Positions 58,958 through 64,000 of a stretch of DNA of 64,000 nucleotides are shown here, piece after piece. The position numbers and the translations under genes are program-made. Every line of letters begins with the position of its first letter. Positions within the stretch are counted from its first letter, which is position 1. The notes beneath the pieces were generated by a model, which worked only from the letters and a program-made list of their open reading frames with translations, searched no databases and was not told the origin of the DNA. Source of the DNA: Streptomyces fungicidicus (GTDB lineage: Bacteria; Actinomycetota; Actinomycetes; Streptomycetales; Streptomycetaceae); contig NZ_CP023407.1 in NCBI RefSeq assembly GCF_003665435.1, positions 1,984,001-2,048,000 of the forward strand. The letters run 5' to 3'.

Positions 58958-61900
58958 ATGACAACGCCGACGTACCGCCAGGTACCCGCCCAGGTCGACC
59001 TGCCCGCCCTCGAGCACGCCGTGCTCGAGTTCTGGCGCGAGCAGAAGATCTTCGCCAAGAGCCTGGAGCAGTCCGAGGGCCGCCCCGAATGGGTGTTCTA
59101 CGAGGGCCCGCCCACCGCCAACGGCATGCCCGGCGCCCACCACATCGAGGCCCGCGTCTTCAAGGACGTCTTCCCCCGCTTCCGCACCATGCGCGGCTAC
59201 CACGTGGCCCGCAAGGCGGGCTGGGACTGCCACGGCCTCCCGGTGGAGCTGGCCGTCGAGAAGGAGCTCGGCTTCTCCGGCAAGCAGGACATCGAGGCGT
59301 ACGGCATCGCCGAGTTCAACGCCAGGTGCCGCGAGTCGGTGACCCGGCACACCGACGCCTTCGAAGAGCTCACCACCCGGATGGGCTACTGGGCCGACCT
59401 CCAGGACCCGTACCGGACGATGGACCCCGAGTACATCGAGTCCGTCTGGTGGTCGCTGAAGGAGATCTTCGGCAAGGGCCTGCTGGTCCAGGACCACCGC
59501 GTCGCCCCCTGGTGCCCCCGCTGCGGCACCGGCCTGTCCGACCACGAGCTGGCGCAGGGCTACGAGACGGTCGTCGACCCGTCCGTCTACGTCCGCTTCC
59601 CGCTCACCTCCGGCCCGCTGGCCGGCGAGGCCGCGCTGCTGGTGTGGACGACCACCCCGTGGACCCTGGTCTCCAACACGGCGGTCGCCGCGCACCCCGA
59701 GGTCACCTACGTCGTCGCCACCGACGGCCGGGAGAAGATCGTCGTCGCCGAGCCGCTCGTCGCCAAGGCGCTCGGCGAGGGCTGGGAGACCACCGGCCAG
59801 TCCTTCACCGGCGCGGAGATGGAGCGCTGGACGTACCGGCGGCCGTTCGAGCTGGTGGAGTTCCCCGCCGAGGCCCACTACGTGGTGAACGCCGAGTACG
59901 TCACCACCGAGGACGGCACGGGTCTGGTCCACCAGTCCCCCGCCTTCGGTGAGGACGACCTCAAGGTCTGCCGCTCCTACGGCCTGCCCGTCGTCAACCC
60001 GGTCCGCCCCGACGGCACCTTCGAGGAGGACGTGCCCCTGGTCGGCGGCGTCTTCTTCAAGAAGGCCGACGAGAAGCTCACCGCCGACCTCGACGCGCGC
60101 GGCCTGCTCTTCCGGCACGTCCCGTACGAGCACAGCTACCCGCACTGCTGGCGCTGCCACACGGCGCTGCTGTACTACGCGCAGCCGTCCTGGTACATCC
60201 GCACCACCGCGGTCAAGGACCGTCTGCTCGAGGAGAACGAGAACACCAACTGGTTCCCCGACACGGTCAAGCACGGCCGCTACGGCGACTGGCTGAACAA
60301 CAACATCGACTGGGCGCTGTCCCGCAACCGCTACTGGGGCACCCCGCTGCCGATCTGGCGCTGCGAGGACGACCACCTCACCTGCGTCGGCTCGCTCACC
60401 GAGCTGACCGAGCTGACCGGGTCCGACCAGTCGGGCCTCGACCCGCACCGCCCGTACATCGACGAGGTCACCTTCGCCTGCCCGCAGGACGGCTGCGGCC
60501 GCACGGCCACCCGTGTGCCCGAGGTCATCGACGCCTGGTACGACTCGGGTTCGATGCCGTTCGCGCAGTGGGGCTACCCGTACAAGAACAAGGAGCTCTT
60601 CGAGGCCCGCTACCCGGCGCAGTTCATCTGCGAGGCCATCGACCAGACCCGCGGCTGGTTCTACACGCTGATGGCGGTCGGCACCCTGGTCTTCGACAAG
60701 TCGTCGTACGAGAACGTGGTCTGCCTCGGCCACATCCTCGCCGAGGACGGCCGCAAGATGTCCAAGCACCTGGGCAACATCCTGCAGCCGATCCCGCTGA
60801 TGGACCAGCACGGCGCGGACGCGGTGCGCTGGTTCATGGCGGCCGGCGGCTCCCCGTGGGCGGCCCGCAGGGTGGGCCACGGCACCATCCAGGAGGTCGT
60901 CCGCAAGACGCTGCTGACGTACTGGAACACGGTCGCCTTCCAGGCCCTGTACGCCCGCACCTCGGACTGGGCGCCGAGCGCGGCCGACCCGGCCCCGGCC
61001 GACCGTCCGGTGCTCGACCGCTGGCTCCTGTCCGAACTGCACGCGCTCACCGACCAGGTGACCCGGGCACTGGACTCCTACGACACCCAGCGCGCCGGCA
61101 AGCTGCTCTCCGCGTTCGTCGACGACCTGTCCAACTGGTACGTCCGCCGCTCGCGCCGCCGCTTCTGGCAGGGCGACAAGGCCGCGCTGCGCACCCTGCA
61201 CGAGGTCGTGGAGACGGTGACCAAGCTGATGGCGCCGCTCACCCCGTTCATCACCGAGCGGGTGTGGCAGGACCTGATCGTCCCGGTCACCCCGGGCGCC
61301 CCGGAGTCGGTGCACCTGTCCTCCTGGCCGGAGGCGGACCTGTCCGCGATCGACCCGGAGCTGTCGAAGCAGATGGTGCTGGTCCGCCGGCTCGTGGAGC
61401 TGGGCCGCGCCACGCGCGCGGAGTCGGGGGTGAAGACCCGCCAGCCGCTGAGGCGCGCGCTGATCGCGGCGGGCGGTTTCGGCACCCTCGACGCCGAACT
61501 GCACGCGCAGATCACGGAGGAGCTGAACGTCGAGTCGCTGGCGTCGCTGTCCGAGGTGGGCGGTTCGCTGGTGGACACCACGGCGAAGGCCAACTTCCGC
61601 GCGCTCGGCAAGCGGTTCGGCAAGCGCGTCCAGGACGTGGCGAAGGCGATCGCGAACGCGGACGCCGCCGCGCTGTCCCTGGCACTGCGCGAGGGCACGG
61701 CCTCGGTGGAGGTCGACGGCGAGACGATCACCCTCGCCCCGGACGAGGTGATCGTCACGGAGACCCCGCGCGAGGGCTGGTCGGTGGCGTCCGACGCCGG
61801 TGCGACGGTCGCCCTGGACCTGGAGATCACCGAGGAGCTGCGCCGCGCGGGCCTGGCCCGTGACGCGATCCGGCTGATCCAGGAGGCCCGCAAGAACAGC

Positions 61901-62101
61901 GGCCTCGACGTGGCCGACCGGATCGCCCTGCGCTGGACCGCCACCGACCCGGCGGCCATCGCCGCCCTGGCGGAACACGCGGAACTGATCGCCGACGAGG
62001 TACTGGCGACGGACTTCGCCCAGGGCGAGGCGGACGACACCTACGGCGCCCCGTTCTCGGACGAGGGCCTGTCCCTGACGTTCCGCCTGCGCAAGGCGTA
62101 G
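58958..62101 (+). CDS. ileS: Isoleucyl-tRNA synthetase
   Basis: 1047 aa class I synthetase. The HIGH-type motif is PPTANGMPGAHHIEARV and the KMSKS-type motif is GRKMSKHLGN; the editing (CP1) domain shows LVWTTTPWTLVSNTAV. Cys pairs (WCPRCG, HCWRCH) may bind zinc. The HIGH variant and overall length look like the eukaryote-like (type 2) IleRS form, which in other bacteria is linked to mupirocin tolerance; that is inference. The ATG is preceded by GGAGG at about 11 nt, which the T-box leader can mask. Confidence 0.95.
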   Translation: MTTPTYRQVPAQVDLPALEHAVLEFWREQKIFAKSLEQSEGRPEWVFYEGPPTANGMPGAHHIEARVFKDVFPRFRTMRGYHVARKAGWDCHGLPVELAVEKELGFSGKQDIEAYGIAEFNARCRESVTRHTDAFEELTTRMGYWADLQDPYRTMDPEYIESVWWSLKEIFGKGLLVQDHRVAPWCPRCGTGLSDHELAQGYETVVDPSVYVRFPLTSGPLAGEAALLVWTTTPWTLVSNTAVAAHPEVTYVVATDGREKIVVAEPLVAKALGEGWETTGQSFTGAEMERWTYRRPFELVEFPAEAHYVVNAEYVTTEDGTGLVHQSPAFGEDDLKVCRSYGLPVVNPVRPDGTFEEDVPLVGGVFFKKADEKLTADLDARGLLFRHVPYEHSYPHCWRCHTALLYYAQPSWYIRTTAVKDRLLEENENTNWFPDTVKHGRYGDWLNNNIDWALSRNRYWGTPLPIWRCEDDHLTCVGSLTELTELTGSDQSGLDPHRPYIDEVTFACPQDGCGRTATRVPEVIDAWYDSGSMPFAQWGYPYKNKELFEARYPAQFICEAIDQTRGWFYTLMAVGTLVFDKSSYENVVCLGHILAEDGRKMSKHLGNILQPIPLMDQHGADAVRWFMAAGGSPWAARRVGHGTIQEVVRKTLLTYWNTVAFQALYARTSDWAPSAADPAPADRPVLDRWLLSELHALTDQVTRALDSYDTQRAGKLLSAFVDDLSNWYVRRSRRRFWQGDKAALRTLHEVVETVTKLMAPLTPFITERVWQDLIVPVTPGAPESVHLSSWPEADLSAIDPELSKQMVLVRRLVELGRATRAESGVKTRQPLRRALIAAGGFGTLDAELHAQITEELNVESLASLSEVGGSLVDTTAKANFRALGKRFGKRVQDVAKAIANADAAALSLALREGTASVEVDGETITLAPDEVIVTETPREGWSVASDAGATVALDLEITEELRRAGLARDAIRLIQEARKNSGLDVADRIALRWTATDPAAIAALAEHAELIADEVLATDFAQGEADDTYGAPFSDEGLSLTFRLRKA

Positions 62102-62130
62102 GGCACGGGGCCGGGAGGCCCTTCCCCGCA

Positions 62131-62175
62131 CGAAGGCCCGGGTCCGCCAAGACGCTTGGCGGACCCGGGCCTTCG
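62131..62175 (+). terminator. Very strong hairpin after ileS
   Basis: Perfect 21-bp arms at 62131-62151 and 62155-62175 (CGAAGGCCCGGGTCCGCCAAG and its complement) with a three-base loop, 30 nt past the ileS stop. Intrinsic terminator, probably working in both directions. Confidence 0.88.
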
Positions 62176-62247
62176 GCGTCGCGGGCGCCGGACATCACGC
62201 CCAGGTGCGAACAAGCAGCGCATATACCGTGAACACGCGTAGCGAAA

Positions 62248-62285
62248 GGGCGGGGCCCCGGGTTGGTGAACCCGGGGCCCCGCCC
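62248..62285 (-). terminator. Strong hairpin after divIVA
   Basis: Perfect 17-bp arms at 62248-62264 and 62269-62285 around a GGTG loop, about 45 nt past the divIVA stop. With the hairpin at 62131-62175 it separates the convergent ileS and divIVA transcripts. The rest of the 228-nt gap shows nothing further. Confidence 0.85.
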
Positions 62286-62329
62286 TGAACGCTGCCGACC
62301 GCTACGCCGTACTCATGGCCACAGGGCCG

Positions 62330-63544
62330 TCAGTTGTCGTCCTCGTCGATGAGGAACCCGCGCATCGGCGAGGGCGCCTGCCCCATCGGGGACGGCCCCT
62401 GCGGACGCACCGGCGCCATCGGCTGGGTCATCGCCGGCTGCATCTGCTGCTGGCCGCCGTAGGACGGACCGGACGGGCCGCCGGGACCGCCACCCATGCC
62501 CTGGTTGCCGCCGTAGGACGGCGCACCGGCACCGGCCGGAGCCATCGAGGGCGCCGGGGACGGCGGCAGCGACGGAGCGGCGCTCGCGGGCTGGCGCGGC
62601 GGGGCGAGCGAGTCGTCCGCCTGGGTCTCCAGCTGACGCAGCTGCGACTCCAGGTAGGACTTCAGCCGCGTGCGGTACTCGCGCTCGAAGCCGCGCAGGT
62701 CCTCGACCTTGCGCTCCAGCGTGGCGCGGGCGGACTCCAGGGAGCCCATCGCGACGCGGTGCTTCTCCTGCGCGTCCCGCTCCAGGGCGTCGGCCTTGGC
62801 ACGGGCGTCCCGCTCGAGACCCTCGGCACGCGAACGCGCCTCGCCCACGATCTTGTTGGCCTCGGAACGGGCCTCCGCGATCGCCTGGTCGGCGGTCTGC
62901 TGGGCCAGCGACAGAACGCGCGCGGCGCTGTCGCCACCGGGACCGCCCTGACCGGGGCCGCCCATCGGGCCACCCTGACCGGGACCGCCCATGGGGCCGC
63001 CCATCGGACCGCCCATCGGGCCGCCGGGGCCCATCTGCCCCTGCATCGGGCCGCCCTGGCCCATCGGGCCGGGACCCTGACCCATCGGCCCGGGACCCTG
63101 GCCCATGGGGCCGGGACCCTGCGGGCCGCCCTGTCCGCCGGGGCCGGCGGGCAGCTGGGGAGCACCGCTCGGCAGCTGGGGCGGGCCACCCATGGGGCCA
63201 CCCATCTGCTGCTGCGGCGGGCCCGATATGCCGGCGGGCACCGGAGCGCCGGGACCTCGCATGCCCTGCTGGGGCATCCCCTGCTGGGGCATGCCCTGGG
63301 GCGGGCCCTGCTGTTGCTGCTGGTCCTGTGGCTCAGGAGGCTTGCGCATGTTCTGCTGGTTCTGGGCGGCGGCGCGCGTGGCCGCGGCCAGCTTGGCGCG
63401 CAGGTCCTCGTTCTCGCGCAGCAGGCGCGTCAGTTCGGCTTCGACCTCGTCGAGGAAGGCATCGACCTCGTCCTCGTCATAGCCTTCTCGGAGGCGGACG
63501 GTCGTGAACTGCTTGTTCCGCACGTCCTCGGGGGTCAACGGCAT
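62330..63544 (-). CDS. divIVA: DivIVA polar growth protein
   Basis: 404 aa. The N-terminal membrane-binding domain is clear: [20 protein letters not shown], then the first coiled coil ([20 protein letters not shown]). A long linker (about residues 70-205) is rich in Gln, Gly, Pro and Met with repeats such as GPGPMGQ and GGPMGGP. A second coiled coil (about 215-310, [20 protein letters not shown]) follows and a Pro/Gln/Gly tail ends [11 protein letters not shown]. In Streptomyces DivIVA directs hyphal tip growth. The ATG has GAGGTG about 7 nt upstream. It sits beside yggT and sepF, the conserved division-gene context. Confidence 0.95.
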   Translation of the reverse strand: MPLTPEDVRNKQFTTVRLREGYDEDEVDAFLDEVEAELTRLLRENEDLRAKLAAATRAAAQNQQNMRKPPEPQDQQQQQGPPQGMPQQGMPQQGMRGPGAPVPAGISGPPQQQMGGPMGGPPQLPSGAPQLPAGPGGQGGPQGPGPMGQGPGPMGQGPGPMGQGGPMQGQMGPGGPMGGPMGGPMGGPGQGGPMGGPGQGGPGGDSAARVLSLAQQTADQAIAEARSEANKIVGEARSRAEGLERDARAKADALERDAQEKHRVAMGSLESARATLERKVEDLRGFEREYRTRLKSYLESQLRQLETQADDSLAPPRQPASAAPSLPPSPAPSMAPAGAGAPSYGGNQGMGGGPGGPSGPSYGGQQQMQPAMTQPMAPVRPQGPSPMGQAPSPMRGFLIDEDDN

Positions 63545-63596
63545 CTCTTCACCTCAACGTAGTCATCGGCAGTCGGCAAGACCGTATCGTCCACAG

Positions 63597-63887
63597 TCAC
63601 CTCGCGAGATTGCCCACGATCGAGATCAGGATGTAGACGATGATCATCAGGACGAAGAAGGACAGGTCGAGCGCCACGCCCCCGAGACGCAGCGGCGGGA
63701 TGAACCGCCGCAGAAGCTTCAGCGGTGGATCGGTGACAGTGTAGGTGGCCTCCAGGACGACCACCATCGCCTTGCCGGGTTGCCACGAGCGGGCGAACTG
63801 GAACACGTAATCCATGACCAAACGGAAGATCAGCACGATGAGGAACACCATCAGCGCGATGTAGATCACCTGCGCGAACACGCTCAT
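63597..63887 (-). CDS. YggT-family membrane protein
   Basis: 96 aa with two hydrophobic helices (VIYIALMVFLIVLIFRLVMDYV and DLSFFVLMIIVYILISIVG) and the loop TDPPLKLLRRFIPPLRLGG typical of YggT proteins, which lie between sepF and divIVA in many Gram-positives. Probable role in division-site or osmotic functions, unproven. Start at MSVFAQ (63887) with an AGGGA site upstream; 52 nt before divIVA. Confidence 0.88.
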   Translation of the reverse strand: MSVFAQVIYIALMVFLIVLIFRLVMDYVFQFARSWQPGKAMVVVLEATYTVTDPPLKLLRRFIPPLRLGGVALDLSFFVLMIIVYILISIVGNLAR

Positions 63888-63936
63888 GGTCTGTTTTTCC
63901 CTCTCCCCTGTACCGCTCTTGATCCGGTCCTGCGTC

Positions 63937-64000
63937 TCAGCTCTGGTTGAAGAACCCGCCCTCTGCGATGCGGGCCTTGTCCTCCGCCGTGACATCGACG
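63937..64000 (-). CDS. sepF: SepF cell-division protein, C-terminal end only
   Basis: The window ends inside this gene. The visible 21 codons read VDVTAEDKARIAEGGFFNQS before a TGA stop, the characteristic SepF C-terminus (EGGFFNQS). SepF links FtsZ to the membrane. Its place next to yggT and divIVA agrees. Confidence 0.85.
   Translation of the reverse strand, partial: VDVTAEDKARIAEGGFFNQS

Noticed and set aside
58751..62131. 1126-codon minus-strand frame opposite ileS
   Set aside because: Shadow of ileS; no motif, and it would run through the T-box leader.

Overview
The window is a stretch of core chromosome from a Streptomyces or very close actinomycete. The DNA is very GC-rich with strong third-position GC bias. 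Streptomyces-type genes include TrpM, the bifunctional isomerase PriA, HGxxPAAW and DUF2752 membrane proteins, a DivIVA with a long Gly/Pro/Met/Gln linker, and a T-box leader on ileS. From memory, the gene order (gltD-gltB ... lgt, trpA-trpB-trpM-trpC ... trpE-hisI, hisF ... hisD ... dnaE ... lspA ... ileS-divIVA-yggT-sepF) matches the S. coelicolor core around SCO2025-SCO2079; I could not check this by search. I saw no rRNA, tRNA, CRISPR array or prophage.

Layout. 1-6.2 kb: gltB-gltD (glutamate synthase), minus strand. 6.5-7.3 kb: a VIT1/CCC1-type metal transporter. 7.5-14.4 kb: a plus-strand, translationally coupled operon of four divergent ADP-ribosylglycohydrolase (DraG/ARH-fold) paralogues, then a class III CoA-transferase and a CitE/HpcH-type lyase; this is the least explained system here. 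14.6-30.7 kb: a minus-strand amino-acid block holding lgt, a DsbA-like thioredoxin, trpA, trpB, trpM, trpC, small membrane genes, a Trp-associated membrane protein, trpE and hisI, then hisF, ridA, priA (hisA/trpF), hisH, a 52-aa membrane peptide gene, hisB, hisC and hisD. Two plus-strand genes (DinB-like, VOC) sit inside it. PriA serves both histidine and tryptophan synthesis, which ties the two clusters together; trpD, trpG, hisG and hisE are not in the window.

30.9-39.8 kb: mixed genes (beta-helix-like membrane protein, Lon-substrate-domain protein, small secreted protein, YbaK-type deacylase, ABC exporter, NYN protein). 39.97-40.90 kb: an apparently intact 929-bp IS5-family element with a programmed -1 frameshift, inserted directly upstream of the ribosome site of a 55-aa gene. 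41-46 kb: dnaE and a divergent DUF2252 gene. 46-55 kb: a second DsbA-like protein, PhoD phosphatase, secreted M43 metalloprotease, hydrolase, MscS channel, SDR and a CPA1 antiporter. 55-64 kb: GNAT-rluD-lspA, a DksA-like zinc finger protein with a histone-like tail, T-box-ileS, divIVA, yggT and the end of sepF, running into the division and cell-wall cluster.

Two sequence-level themes recur. First, many genes have a TANNNT-like hexamer ending 7-8 nt before the start codon and no Shine-Dalgarno sequence, the signature of leaderless transcription. Second, gaps between genes carry related repeats of about 70-80 bp (four copies, two of them an inverted pair flanked by short tandem arrays).
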